Shown: positions 43,831-53,308 of the stretch, in pieces
Numbering within the stretch: position 1 is the first letter of the stretch
Layout of the letters: each line of letters begins with the position of its first letter
Assembly (NCBI GenBank): GCA_016720585.1
Contig: JADKKH010000006.1
Span: 62,001 to 126,000, forward strand
Reading direction: 5' to 3'
Length of the DNA stretch: 64,000 nt
Source: Chitinophagaceae bacterium
GTDB taxonomy: Bacteria; Bacteroidota; Bacteroidia; Chitinophagales; Chitinophagaceae
Made by a program: the position numbers and the translations under genes
The notes under the pieces: generated by a model
What the model was told of the DNA's origin: nothing
The model's database searches: none
Seen by the model: the letters and a program-made list of their open reading frames with translations, nothing else

Positions 43831-46800
43831 ATGAGAAAAATCGCATCACTGTGTACGATGTTAATGCTGTTTGCAGCATTTGCATTTGGTCAGAACCGGA
43901 CGATTTCCGGTACTGTGACCGACGAAAAGGGCGACGCTTTGCCCGGCGCATCTGTAAGAATTAAAGGAACCCGTACAGGGGTAGCTGCCGACAACAACGG
44001 CCAGTTTCGTATTCTGGCTAAGACTGGTGACGTTTTAGTAGTATCAGGCGCAGGCCTTGAACCTACTGAGACAACTGTTGGAGCTGGAAATACCATAACA
44101 ATTTCAGTTAAGAGAACGGTTCTTACAGGTACAGAAGTAGTTGTAACAGCCTTGGGGGTAACCCGTCAGCCAAAAGAGCTGGGGTATTCTGTTTCCAAGG
44201 TTAAAGCTGCTGAACTTACCCAGGCAAAATCAGTTAACCTGCAAAATGGTTTAACTGGTAAAGTTTCGGGTTTGAATGTACAAACAGTAAATAACGGCGT
44301 TTTTGGTGATACCAGGATAACCCTTAGAGGTATCCGTTCACTGACGGGTAACAACCAGCCCATGCTTATTATGGATGGTGTTCCTATTGCTTTAAATTAT
44401 CTGAGCTCAATCAACCCTAACGACATTACCGATGTAACCATCCTGAAATCTGCATCAGCAACAGCTGTGTACGGTCCTGATGGTGCCAACGGTGCCCTGG
44501 TAATTACTACCAAAAAAGGTAGCAGAACCAAACCAAGTGTTAGCGTATCTCATACCGTACAGGTAGAAAGAGTATCTTATATGCCTGAACTGCAAAATCG
44601 TTTTGGATCAGGTTCTTCTGAAGACCAATATGGTTATGGTGTGTATGACCCTATAGAGAACCAGTGCTATGGTGATGCATTTGATGGTTCTATGCGCCAG
44701 ATCGGCCGTGATGGTCCCAACGGTGAGCAATACATTACTCCTTATACTGCTTTACCCAAAGAAAAATTGAAATTCTGGAATACGGGTATTACTAACCAGA
44801 CCGATCTTTCATTTTCTACAGGTGATTTTTACCTGAGTGCCCAGAATGTAGTTATACAAGGTATCATGCCAAAAGACATTAACCGCAGGGTTTCTGTTCA
44901 CATGGCTGCTAATAAGGAATACAATAAGTTTAAAGCAGCTTATAGCATTAACTATACCAAGGGTAACTATGATGTAACTGCCGGTTCTACTTTTGGAAAC
45001 GGCCGTGACTTCACAGTTTACTGGAACCTGATCAATACGCCTCAGAATATCCCTGTCACCCGTTTCAAAGACTGGAAGCATGATTATTTTTCCAGCCCTG
45101 ATGGATATTTTAACGACTATTATTCCAACCCTTACTTCATGATCGACAACTTCAGACAAGTTGGAAGAACAGAAGATATTTTTGGAAACGTAGAATTGAA
45201 CTTTAAAGCCAACAACTGGCTGAACTTTACGTATCGTTTGGGTGCTACCATTTCAAGCAATACTTCAAAAGCAACTGGTGGCGCATTACAATATGGTGCT
45301 TTTGCCAAAGATCATGGTAAAGCCATTGCCCAGTCCGGTGATTTACCTGCACAGGTAATTGACGGTTCAGCAACTTCAAGCCGCCTCAACTCAGAACTTT
45401 TTGCTACGGCAAGAAAAACCTTTGGTGATTTTAAATTAGATCTCTTACTGGGTCAGTCTTTCAGGGAAGATAATTCCAAGAGCATTAATTCAGGTAGCAA
45501 TAACCTGGCTTTCCCAGAGTTATTCAATATCATCGGCCGGAAAGGTGAATTAACCACTGCAAATGAAGGAATATCCAAATCAAGATTAGCGCGGTTTTTT
45601 GGAAAAATGGGAATCAACTATAACGGATGGGCTTTTGCAGAAGTTACCGGAAGTTACGATATCGACAGCCGTTTGTACGATCCTTTTGGAGGCATAGATG
45701 CTTTCAAGAATACTAACTTCTTCTATCCGGGAGCCAGCCTTTCTTTCTTGTTGAGTGAAGCAATTCCCGCCATTAAGAGCAGCAAGGTTATCTCTTACCT
45801 TAAAATTCGCGGAGCTTATTCTAAAACAGGTAACGTAAACCTGGGTGCTTATGGTTTGGAAAACAGGTATGGACTTGGCGGTGGTTTCCCTTATGGATCA
45901 CTGGTGGGCTATACTTCCAACAACCTTTTGCGTTTGCCATCTTATCAGCCTGAGTTTGTTCGTAACAGAGAAGTAGGTCTGGAATTAGGTTTATTAAAGA
46001 ACAGAATTAATATTGAAGGTACTTTTTACGCACAACGTAACTCTAACCAGATTGTGGACGTTGCTTATTCAGGAGCTACTGGTTTTACCAATGCAAGGCT
46101 GAATGCGGCTACTTTTAATAACGATGGTTTTGAAATTGACCTTAAATTAACGCCTCTGGTTAAAATAGGTAAAGTGAACATTGATGTAAAAGTCAACTAT
46201 ACACAACAAAAGAATGAGGTTATAAAAATTATCGAGGGTGTTGACCAGCTGGGTATCGGAAACGGTAACTATGTAATTGTTGGTTCACCTGCTTATACTT
46301 TCCAATTGACTGACTATGCAAGAGACGACCAGGGACGCGTTATTGTAAACGAAAGAACAGGTCTTCCAACCGTTGATCCTACTATCAAGCCTTTCGGACA
46401 AACCGCACCCAAGCATTTAGTGGGTTTGAACCTGAATGTAACCTGGAAAGATCTTTCCTTTAGTGCCGTGGCAGATTATCGTGGTGGTGCCCAGATCTAT
46501 ACCGGTAATCTCGGTACTGGTATGGACTTCTCCGGTGTATCAAAAAGAAGTGGTCAGAATGGCCGTCAGCCGTTTATTTTCCCGAACTCTTCTTATGATT
46601 CAGATCCTGATCCAAACGTTACAAAATATGTGGATAATACCAACATATATGCAACGGGTGGTTATAATTTCTGGTCACAGGGAGCTACTAACACAAATGC
46701 CAATACCAATTACCTGGTAAGTGGTGATTTCTGGAAAATACGGGAGATCAGCCTTAGTTATAACGTGCCTGCAAAATGGCTTGGGTTTACCAAAAATGCA

Positions 46801-46977
46801 ATCAAGGGTGTGAGCTTTACATTGAGCGGAAGAAACCTCTTTATGTTCCTTCCTAAAACAAATGAATGGACAGACCCTGAATTTTCAAACACAACAGGAA
46901 ATGCCCAGGGTGTAAGTGGGCTGGACAATACACCACCAACCAGAATTTTTGGTGCCAGCATAAACATTCAGCTATAA
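43831..46977 (+). CDS. SusC/RagA-family TonB-linked outer-membrane protein
   Basis: 1048 residues from the ATG at 43831, where a signal peptide begins (RKIASLCTMLMLFAAFAFGQ). The frame extends upstream to 43699 with a non-signal sequence, so that start is rejected. A carboxypeptidase-regulatory-like domain (TISGTVTDEKGDALPGASV) precedes the TonB plug (GTEVVVTALGVTRQPKELGYSV; LRGIRSLTGNNQPMLIMDGVP) and a 22-strand-type barrel. It imports an oligomeric nutrient with the adjacent SusD lid, powered by TonB. There is no FecR/ECF sigma pair in the window. TAACTTGC at 43715 is a near-match to a -7 box. Confidence 0.95.
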   Translation: MRKIASLCTMLMLFAAFAFGQNRTISGTVTDEKGDALPGASVRIKGTRTGVAADNNGQFRILAKTGDVLVVSGAGLEPTETTVGAGNTITISVKRTVLTGTEVVVTALGVTRQPKELGYSVSKVKAAELTQAKSVNLQNGLTGKVSGLNVQTVNNGVFGDTRITLRGIRSLTGNNQPMLIMDGVPIALNYLSSINPNDITDVTILKSASATAVYGPDGANGALVITTKKGSRTKPSVSVSHTVQVERVSYMPELQNRFGSGSSEDQYGYGVYDPIENQCYGDAFDGSMRQIGRDGPNGEQYITPYTALPKEKLKFWNTGITNQTDLSFSTGDFYLSAQNVVIQGIMPKDINRRVSVHMAANKEYNKFKAAYSINYTKGNYDVTAGSTFGNGRDFTVYWNLINTPQNIPVTRFKDWKHDYFSSPDGYFNDYYSNPYFMIDNFRQVGRTEDIFGNVELNFKANNWLNFTYRLGATISSNTSKATGGALQYGAFAKDHGKAIAQSGDLPAQVIDGSATSSRLNSELFATARKTFGDFKLDLLLGQSFREDNSKSINSGSNNLAFPELFNIIGRKGELTTANEGISKSRLARFFGKMGINYNGWAFAEVTGSYDIDSRLYDPFGGIDAFKNTNFFYPGASLSFLLSEAIPAIKSSKVISYLKIRGAYSKTGNVNLGAYGLENRYGLGGGFPYGSLVGYTSNNLLRLPSYQPEFVRNREVGLELGLLKNRINIEGTFYAQRNSNQIVDVAYSGATGFTNARLNAATFNNDGFEIDLKLTPLVKIGKVNIDVKVNYTQQKNEVIKIIEGVDQLGIGNGNYVIVGSPAYTFQLTDYARDDQGRVIVNERTGLPTVDPTIKPFGQTAPKHLVGLNLNVTWKDLSFSAVADYRGGAQIYTGNLGTGMDFSGVSKRSGQNGRQPFIFPNSSYDSDPDPNVTKYVDNTNIYATGGYNFWSQGATNTNANTNYLVSGDFWKIREISLSYNVPAKWLGFTKNAIKGVSFTLSGRNLFMFLPKTNEWTDPEFSNTTGNAQGVSGLDNTPPTRIFGASINIQL

Positions 46978-46996
46978 CCTAATAAATAATTAAGAC

Positions 46997-48661
46997 ATGA
47001 AACTGAAAAAAATATTATACGGCTTTTCCCTGGCAGCGATGATTATAGCTGCGGGAAGCAGTTGTAATAAAGCTAAATTCAACATCAACAGGAACCCTAA
47101 CGACCCTACGGATAGTTCGGTAACTTATGATGTTGTACTTCCTGCAGCATTACATGCATCAGGAACCATTGTTGCAAGACAATGGGGAACTATACAAAAC
47201 TGGATGGGCTTTTGGGCCAGGTCCGGTACGTATGCACCCAATGTAACTGAAGAGACCTATGCCATTACTACTGGTTTTGGAAATGGTATCTGGAACAACT
47301 GTTACGATAATAATTACGATTATAATATCGTACAAGCAAAAGCCAATGCTGCCGGCGCTACTTTTTATGAAGGCATCGCACGTATCATGAAGGCACACAA
47401 TTACCAGATACTGGTAGATGTGTACGGAAACGTTCCTTACACACAGGCTTTGAAAGGAAGTAGTAATCCTACACCTGCCTATGATAACCAACTGGATATT
47501 TACAAAGCCCTTTTCCGTGAAATTGACGCGGGAATTGATCTTATTAAAAATTCAACAGTTACTACAACCAACTCCAATAAAGGTATCTGGACCAATGATA
47601 TCATGTTCGGCGATCCCGTAAATGGTGTAATTGGCAATGTGGCTGCAATGAAAACCAAATGGGCAAAATTTGGTAATACTTTGAAGCTTCGTATGCTTAT
47701 TCATTGTTATGCTGTGGCCGGTATCAATAAGACCACTGAAATGAATATCATCAATGCAGAAGGAAGTGGCTTCCTCGGTGCAGGTGAAAATGCCCAGGTG
47801 CAACCCGGGTATAAATCTGACAAGCCCAATCCGTTTTACAATTTATATAAAGCAAATACGGATGGATCTCAATCTGCCAATAACGTCTATTACAGGGCCA
47901 ATAAGTGGGGAATCGATGTTTATAAAGGCGACGGAGACCCACGTGTAGGCACCGGTGCATATTCAGGTGGTTCTGGCAGAATGTACGAAGCGGGAACGGG
48001 TGGTATGATTGGTGTTCCTTATGGGTTACCTCCTGTAACTGCCAATGCATCTCCTGTTTTAGCTGGTATCGGACCTGGTGTTTACAGGACTTCAAGTTCA
48101 CCGCAGTGTATAATTTCTTCTGCAGAAAGCTTCTTTCTTCAATCCGAAGCCAGGTTCAGAGGCTGGATAACTTCCGGGCCAAGTGCACAATCATTAATGG
48201 AAACGGGTACACAGGAAAGCTTTGCCTTCATGGGTGTTACCAATCCTGCGGCTGCCCTGACTGCCTATTTAGGTTACAATGGCGGTTTCCCGGATGTAGA
48301 TTACACAGCCCCTGCGATTGCTCCTAATTATCCTGCCGGTGGACTTGTAACTATTCTTTCACAGAAATGGTTTGCACTGAATGGAGTCAATTCACTTGAA
48401 GTCTGGACAGACTACAGAAGGGTGCCTTTTAAAGAAGTTGCTCCTGCACTTGCCAGTGCTTCAGCAACCCATTTTTCATGGGGATTAGCTGGTGGTTTTT
48501 CTGCAGGTCCACTTATTTCGGTGGCTCCACAGAATACATCGACTCAGATCCCTGTTAGATACCTTTATCCGCAAACAGAGTATAACTATAACCCGACAAA
48601 CGTAGGTCTGCAGGGAGTTATCGATCCGTTTAGCAGCCGTATTTTCTGGGATATTAATTAA
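46997..48661 (+). CDS. SusD/RagB-family nutrient-binding outer-membrane lipoprotein
   Basis: 554 residues with a lipobox (AAGSSC, C23). FNINRNPNDPTDSSVTYDVVLPAAL begins the mature protein and matches the SusD_2 (RagB-type) branch with TPR-like helices; PSVPQCIISSAESFFLQSEARFRGW-like text (QCIISSAESFFLQSEA) is the C-terminal helical motif. It caps the SusC channel and holds substrate. Gap to susC is 19 bp, indicating an operon. Substrate (glycan or peptide) unknown; no glycoside hydrolase is encoded nearby. Confidence 0.94.
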   Translation: MKLKKILYGFSLAAMIIAAGSSCNKAKFNINRNPNDPTDSSVTYDVVLPAALHASGTIVARQWGTIQNWMGFWARSGTYAPNVTEETYAITTGFGNGIWNNCYDNNYDYNIVQAKANAAGATFYEGIARIMKAHNYQILVDVYGNVPYTQALKGSSNPTPAYDNQLDIYKALFREIDAGIDLIKNSTVTTTNSNKGIWTNDIMFGDPVNGVIGNVAAMKTKWAKFGNTLKLRMLIHCYAVAGINKTTEMNIINAEGSGFLGAGENAQVQPGYKSDKPNPFYNLYKANTDGSQSANNVYYRANKWGIDVYKGDGDPRVGTGAYSGGSGRMYEAGTGGMIGVPYGLPPVTANASPVLAGIGPGVYRTSSSPQCIISSAESFFLQSEARFRGWITSGPSAQSLMETGTQESFAFMGVTNPAAALTAYLGYNGGFPDVDYTAPAIAPNYPAGGLVTILSQKWFALNGVNSLEVWTDYRRVPFKEVAPALASASATHFSWGLAGGFSAGPLISVAPQNTSTQIPVRYLYPQTEYNYNPTNVGLQGVIDPFSSRIFWDIN

Positions 48662-48690
48662 AAACTTGTAACACCTCAAAAAACAGAAAT

Positions 48691-49625
48691 ATGAAAAGAA
48701 TATTGATAACAACAACCCTGTTTGCAGCGCTGGCAGTACTGTTTACCAGTTGCTTAAAAGACAAGGGTTTTGATAATGGCACTTATGGTATCAATGATCC
48801 GGATACGCAACCTCCGGGCGTTGGTTTTCCTTTGTCAGCCAAATCGCAGTTTTTGAATACGATTGGTATAAATGTGTCTTCTACAGCACAGGCAGTTAAT
48901 GGGGTTGTGTATGTGAAACTGAATACCGGTAATGCGGCTTCTTCAGATGTTCATGTTACCCTGTCAATCAATGATGCGCTCCGGACAGCCTATAATGCTG
49001 TCAACAGCCCGACCATTGATCAGATGCCGGCTGCACCCTGTACAGTATGGCACTGACCGTGACCATACCTGCAGGCCAGATAAATGCAGAGATACCGATC
49101 AATGTATCTAATACCACTTCACTGGATCCCAATAAGACCTATGGTATCGGTATTACAATTACAGCGGTTGACGGAGGCTATACCATTGCCAACAACCTGA
49201 AGAACCTGATCGTTAATTTCAGTATCAAGAACAAATACCATGGTGTTTATGATGCTACAGGATATGTGTATCACCCTGCTGTACCCCGTGCAGTAAGCGA
49301 GGTTAAGAATGTGCTGACTTCGGGTGCCAATAGTGTGGACGTTTATCTTGGCGACCTGGGTACTTCAGGCTATATAGGAAGATTTACAGTTGATCCTGTT
49401 ACCAACAATCTTACCATTGTTGCCGCCCCGGGTGCATCGGGTGGTCCTTATACGCAGTTTAATGCAGGTTTGCCAGCTACCTTACCGGGTTATACACCAC
49501 AATGGGGTGGTTCAGGACTTTGCAATAACACGTATAATCCTGCGAATAAGACGTTCTATGTACGTTATGGATATGTAGGCGGAACAGGCTGGAGGGTAAC
49601 GGAAGAACATATTACGAAGCAATAA
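48691..49625 (+). pseudogene. DUF1735-type surface lipoprotein, first copy, frameshifted
   Basis: Encodes the same protein as the next gene (lipobox LFTSC; KGFDNGTYGINDPDTQPPG), but the sequence GCACCCTGTAC at 49034-49044 differs from GCATTGTAC in copy 2, shifting the frame and giving PAAPCTVWH and a stop at 49054. The second half continues in another frame from 49047 (ALTVTIPAGQINAEIP to EEHITKQ) and is intact. It may be a real pseudogene or a base-call error in a C run (a fourth C would restore the frame as AAPLYSMAL). Expression of a truncated lipoprotein is possible. Confidence 0.8.
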
Positions 49626-49646
49626 TTATTTTTTAAGTTATACCGG

Positions 49647-49680
49647 AAAGGGACTGTTTCTTAACAGTCCCTTTTTATTT
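49647..49680 (+). terminator. Rho-independent terminator after lipoprotein copy 1
   Basis: AAAGGGACTGTT (49647-49658) and AACAGTCCCTTT (49663-49674) form a 12-bp stem with a TCTT loop, followed by TTATTT. Confidence 0.85.
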
Positions 49681-49818
49681 CCATCCGGGAAGGCATCAAG
49701 GTTTTTAGTATTTCCACACACAGTATGAGATTTTTGCCTTTAAGGCAACCATTTCTGTAACCTGTACGTTAATTGATACTGTAATTGCCGGTTTTCTACA
49801 CCTCAAAAAAACAGAAAT

Positions 49819-50751
49819 ATGAAAAGAATATTGATAACAACAACCCTGTTTGCAGCGCTGGCAGTACTGTTTACCAGTTGCTTAAAAGACAAGGGTTTTG
49901 ATAATGGCACTTATGGTATCAATGATCCGGATACCCAACCTCCGGGCGTTGGTTTTCCTTTGTCAGCCAAATCGCAGTTTTTGAATACGATTGGTATAAA
50001 TGTGTCTGCTACAGCACAGGCAGTTAATGGGGTTGTGTATGTGAAACTGAATACCGGTAATGCGGCTTCTTCAGATGTTCATGTTACCCTGTCTATCAAT
50101 GATGCGCTACGGACAGCCTATAATGCTGTCAACAGCCCGACCATTGATCTGATGCCGGCAGCATTGTACAGTATGGCACTTACTGTGACCATACCTGCAG
50201 GCCAGATAAATGCAGAGATACCGATCAATGTATTTAATACCACTACACTGGATCCCAATAAGACCTATGGTATCGGTATTACTATTACAGCGGTTGACGG
50301 AGGCTATACCATTGCCAACAACCTGAAGAACCTGATCGTTAATTTCAGCATCAAGAACAAATACCATGGTGTTTATGATGCTACAGGATATGTGTATCAC
50401 CCTTCTGTTCCCCGTGCATTAAGTGAGGTTAAGAATGTGCTGACTTCGGGTGCCAATAGTGTAGACGTTTACCTTGGCGACCTGGGTACTTCAGGCTATA
50501 TAGGAAGATTTACAGTTGATCCTGTTACCAACAATCTTACCATTGTCGCAGCTCCGGGTGCATCGGGTGGTCCTTATACACAGTTTAATGCTGGTCTGCC
50601 CGCTACTTTACCGGGTTATACACCACAATGGGGTGGTTCAGGACTTTGCAATAACACGTATAATCCTGCGAACAAGACGTTCTATGTACGTTATGGATAT
50701 GTAGGCGGAACAGGCTGGAGAGTAACGGAAGAACATATTACGAAGCAATAA
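49819..50751 (+). CDS. DUF1735-type surface lipoprotein, intact copy
   Basis: 310 residues with lipobox C21 (AVLFTSCLKD). The N-terminal half (about 40-160; VVYVKLNTGNAASSDVHVTLS, ALTVTIPAGQINAEIPI) is a DUF1735/BT_3987-like immunoglobulin-type domain; the second half is beta-rich (YHGVYDATGYVYHP to GWRVTEEHITKQ). Such lipoproteins accompany SusCD and probably bind ligand at the surface. It is downstream of susD via the duplicated copy. Differs from copy 1 at a handful of residues (S/A, Q/L, SN/FN, AV/SV). Confidence 0.88.
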   Translation: MKRILITTTLFAALAVLFTSCLKDKGFDNGTYGINDPDTQPPGVGFPLSAKSQFLNTIGINVSATAQAVNGVVYVKLNTGNAASSDVHVTLSINDALRTAYNAVNSPTIDLMPAALYSMALTVTIPAGQINAEIPINVFNTTTLDPNKTYGIGITITAVDGGYTIANNLKNLIVNFSIKNKYHGVYDATGYVYHPSVPRALSEVKNVLTSGANSVDVYLGDLGTSGYIGRFTVDPVTNNLTIVAAPGASGGPYTQFNAGLPATLPGYTPQWGGSGLCNNTYNPANKTFYVRYGYVGGTGWRVTEEHITKQ

Positions 50752-50773
50752 TTATTTTTTTAAGTTATACCGG

Positions 50774-50806
50774 AAAGGGACTGTTTCTTAACAGTCCCTT
50801 TTTATT
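50774..50806 (+). terminator. Rho-independent terminator after lipoprotein copy 2
   Basis: Same 12-bp stem as at 49647 (50774-50785 with 50790-50801), TCTT loop and T tract. Confidence 0.85.
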
Positions 50807-50835
50807 TCCATCCGGGAAGGCATTGAGGTTTTTAG

Positions 50836-50843
50836 TATTTTTG
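50836..50843 (+). promoter_or_regulatory. Candidate -7 box for the tandem secreted genes (TATTTTTG)
   Basis: Exact TAnnTTTG, 20 bp before the ATG at 50864 and after the terminator, so the pair probably has its own promoter. Confidence 0.5.
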
Positions 50844-50863
50844 GTGTTCTAAAAAGGTATAGC

Positions 50864-51661
50864 ATGAATTTGATGAGGAAGATATCTCTAATAGTCTGCC
50901 TGATTATTGTTGTTTTTTCTTACACAGAGGCTCAACAACCCCAGGTTATCAGCAGATCTGCCAATTCGGGATCCATGGTTTCCCGCTCGCCAGATAGCCG
51001 GGGATGGACAGATCCGGCACTAAACCATAACAGGCTTATTCAGCAACAAACCGGTGATGGAATATATAAACTGATAGGGCCCTATAAAGTAGTAGGCACA
51101 CAGTTTCTTTATGGGGAGCATCATAAAGGGGATATGTTTTCGCCCGAGGCAAAAGCCTATAATTTATTTATTAGTTATAACACGTTCAACCAGGAAGTGG
51201 AATTCTATTCCACAGCAAATCCTGATAAGCCCCTGATAAAAGAACCGGGAGAGGTTGATTCATTTATTATTCATCAGAATATTGAACTTGAAATCAACAC
51301 ACCCCTGAAATTTGTTTATGGCACTCACCTGGGCACCGATGACAAATATTTTTACCAGGAAGTATATGCCGGAAAGCAATTCAGTCTTTATAAAAGATAT
51401 AAGTCCGAATTGGGATATGTTTCCACGAATTATGTGCAATCCGAACTGCGCCAGTTTGATCTTACGTATGAATATTATTATACGGACAGCCGGAAAAAAG
51501 GGTTAAAAAAAATAAAAACAAATGCCAGCAGTGTTATAAAAGAGTTTAAAGATTATAGTGAACTTTCCGATATAGTTAAACCTGATGATTTTGATGTAAA
51601 CCGGGAGGAAGCCCTCCGGAAAGTATTTGAATATATAAATAAGGTTCCCAAGGGGTTTTAA
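50864..51661 (+). CDS. Secreted protein of unknown function, tandem paralogue 1
   Basis: 265 residues with a signal peptide (KISLIVCLIIVVFSYTEAQ). The mature chain includes SRGWTDPALNHNRLIQQ, IGPYKVVGTQFLYGEHHKGDMF, YNTFNQEVEFYSTANPDKPLIKEP and a C-terminal DDFDVNREEALRKVFEYI. The pattern suggests a compact secreted beta-rich protein; I do not recognise a named domain. It is 20 bp before a highly similar paralogue, with conserved core and divergent ends. Confidence 0.8.
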   Translation: MNLMRKISLIVCLIIVVFSYTEAQQPQVISRSANSGSMVSRSPDSRGWTDPALNHNRLIQQQTGDGIYKLIGPYKVVGTQFLYGEHHKGDMFSPEAKAYNLFISYNTFNQEVEFYSTANPDKPLIKEPGEVDSFIIHQNIELEINTPLKFVYGTHLGTDDKYFYQEVYAGKQFSLYKRYKSELGYVSTNYVQSELRQFDLTYEYYYTDSRKKGLKKIKTNASSVIKEFKDYSELSDIVKPDDFDVNREEALRKVFEYINKVPKGF

Positions 51662-51681
51662 TATTATTTAATCTTAAAACA

Positions 51682-52491
51682 ATGACCATAAAATTAATAA
51701 AAGGGATTTGTTTAACCGCCTGCCTGATAATTTCCTTTTGTTCTTTCACCCAGGCACAGCAACCCCAGGTTATCAGCAGATCTTCCAATTCTGGTTCTCT
51801 CAATGGCGGATTTGACAGTTGGGGCAGACCGGCACCAGATAGCCGTGGATGGACAGATCCGGCATTAAACCATAACAAACTTGTCCAGCAACAAGCAGGT
51901 GATGGGATGTATAAACTGATAGGGCCTTATAAAGTAGTAGGTACGCAGTTTCTTTATGGGGAGCATCATATGGGGGATATGTTTTCGACCGAAGCAAAGG
52001 CTTTTAATATTTTTATAAGCTATAATACGTTCAACCAGGAAGTGGAATTCTATTCCACCTCTAATCCTGACAGGCCGTTGATAAAAGAACCGGGCGAAGT
52101 TGATTCTTTTATGATTCATCAGAATATTGAACTTGAAATTAATACGCCCCTGAAATTTGTTTACGGGACGCACTTGGGTTCGGGAGACAAATATTTTTAC
52201 CAGGAAGTATATGCCGGAAAGCAATTCAGTCTCTATAAAAGGTATAAATCCGAATTGGGATATGTTTCCACGAATTATGTCCAATCCGAACTGCGCCAGT
52301 TTGATCTGACCTTTGAATACTATTACAATGAAACCGGAAAAAAGGGCGTTAAAAAAATAAAACCCAATGCCAGTAGTGTAGTTAAAGAATTTAAAAATAT
52401 CAAAGACCTTTCTGTTGCTGTAAACAGCGCTGAATTTGATGTAAACCGGGAGGAATCTCTCCGGAAAGCATTTGATTATTTAAATAAATAA
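51682..52491 (+). CDS. Secreted protein of unknown function, tandem paralogue 2
   Basis: 269 residues with a signal peptide (IKGICLTACLIISFCSFTQAQ). Almost identical to the preceding protein across SRGWTDPALNHNKLVQQ, IGPYKVVGTQFLYGEHH, EVEFYSTSNPDRPLIKEPGEVD and VYAGKQFSLYKRYKSELGYVS, but with an extra NGGFDSWGRPAPD segment near the N-terminus and a different charged C-terminal region. Probably co-transcribed with paralogue 1 and the DUF3467 gene 15 bp downstream. Function unknown. Confidence 0.8.
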   Translation: MTIKLIKGICLTACLIISFCSFTQAQQPQVISRSSNSGSLNGGFDSWGRPAPDSRGWTDPALNHNKLVQQQAGDGMYKLIGPYKVVGTQFLYGEHHMGDMFSTEAKAFNIFISYNTFNQEVEFYSTSNPDRPLIKEPGEVDSFMIHQNIELEINTPLKFVYGTHLGSGDKYFYQEVYAGKQFSLYKRYKSELGYVSTNYVQSELRQFDLTFEYYYNETGKKGVKKIKPNASSVVKEFKNIKDLSVAVNSAEFDVNREESLRKAFDYLNK

Positions 52492-52506
52492 TATAACCGA
52501 AACACC

Positions 52507-52821
52507 ATGCCTGATCAACATCCTGTAGCCAACCAGCTTAACATAGAAATTTCGGAAGAGGTAGCCGAAGGAACCTATGCCAACCTGGCTATCATAACCC
52601 ATTCTCATGCGGAATTTGTTATTGACTTTGTAAATGTGATGCCGGGAACACCCAAGAGCAAGGTGAAGTCAAGGATCATTTTAACGCCACAACATGCCAA
52701 ACGCTTTATGCGGGCCATCCATGAAAATGTAGAGAAGTATGAGGCTGTAAATGGAACCGTAAAAGATCTGGAAGAAATACAATTACCCATGAATTTTGGG
52801 GGGCCGACGGCGCAGGCGTAA
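52507..52821 (+). CDS. DUF3467 family protein
   Basis: 104 residues without a signal peptide. NQLNIEISEEVAEGTYANLAII, HAEFVIDFVNVMPG and SRIILTPQHAKRFMRAI match the DUF3467 family, of unknown function. Positioned as the last gene of the run of secreted-protein genes, immediately before the left repeat array of the four-helix-bundle cassette. Confidence 0.9.
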   Translation: MPDQHPVANQLNIEISEEVAEGTYANLAIITHSHAEFVIDFVNVMPGTPKSKVKSRIILTPQHAKRFMRAIHENVEKYEAVNGTVKDLEEIQLPMNFGGPTAQA

Positions 52822-52830
52822 CGAATACAA

Positions 52831-52876
52831 AGTTCAAAGTTCATAGTTCGGAGTTCAAAGTTCATAGTTCGGAGTT
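52831..52876. repeat. Left iterated repeat array of the four-helix-bundle cassette
   Basis: Two exact direct copies of a 21-bp unit, AGTTCAAAGTTCATAGTTCG plus G (52831-52851 and 52852-52872), starting ten bases after the DUF3467 stop. Confidence 0.85.
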
Positions 52877-52887
52877 TACATAACAAC

Positions 52888-53289
52888 TTATTTTTCTCTT
52901 GCTTTAAACTTTTGACCTCTGAAATCACTCTTTCCAAGATAAGCTATCAGGCCGAATATCATTTTACTGATCTCTTCAATTAACAACGAGAGTTCATCAA
53001 ATTTTTGCCTGATTATATACTTCCTGTCTAAAGCTCTGTAAAGCTGCGACTTTACTTCCATAACAGACCCGTTTGAAATGGTAAGAAAATTAATAAATTC
53101 ATTATTCCCTTGTCGTCCAAAGCCTTCTGCGATATTATCCATTACAGAACCTGATGACCCATTTATCTGATCTTTCAGCTTATAATCTTTTGAGAAGTTT
53201 TTTTCTTCAATAATTTCAAATATTTGCTGACATAATATTCTTGACTTCTGCCATACTTTTAAATCTTCAAAATTTTTGATTGTTGACAT
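52888..53289 (-). CDS. Four-helix-bundle protein (S23 / intervening-sequence protein family)
   Basis: 133 residues from the ATG at 53289; the frame continues upstream through repeat-derived sequence (VRSSVFRVQSSEFG) and is rejected there. FEDLKVWQKSRILCQQIFEI, SGSVMDNIAEGFGRQ and RALDRKYIIRQKFDEL are the family motifs. Members are found in bacterial 23S rRNA intervening sequences and as the Avd partner of diversity-generating retroelements, and also alone with unknown function, as here: no reverse transcriptase is in the window. Both sides carry oppositely oriented short-repeat arrays. Confidence 0.88.
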   Translation of the reverse strand: MSTIKNFEDLKVWQKSRILCQQIFEIIEEKNFSKDYKLKDQINGSSGSVMDNIAEGFGRQGNNEFINFLTISNGSVMEVKSQLYRALDRKYIIRQKFDELSLLIEEISKMIFGLIAYLGKSDFRGQKFKAREK

Positions 53290-53308
53290 AATTATGTTTT
53301 TTTTATTT

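Larger units (their letters stand above)
48671..50840 (+). repeat. Tandem direct duplication, two 1,043-bp units
   Basis: Units 48671-49713 and 49798-50840 are nearly identical, each carrying ~20 bp of leader, the lipoprotein gene and its terminator, separated by 84 bp of unlike sequence. Differences are scattered substitutions plus compensating 1-2-base indels. High identity indicates recent duplication or gene conversion. Confidence 0.9.

Noticed and set aside
52888..53289. Diversity-generating retroelement suggested by the Avd-like four-helix protein
   Set aside because: No reverse transcriptase, template repeat or variable-repeat target was found in the window.
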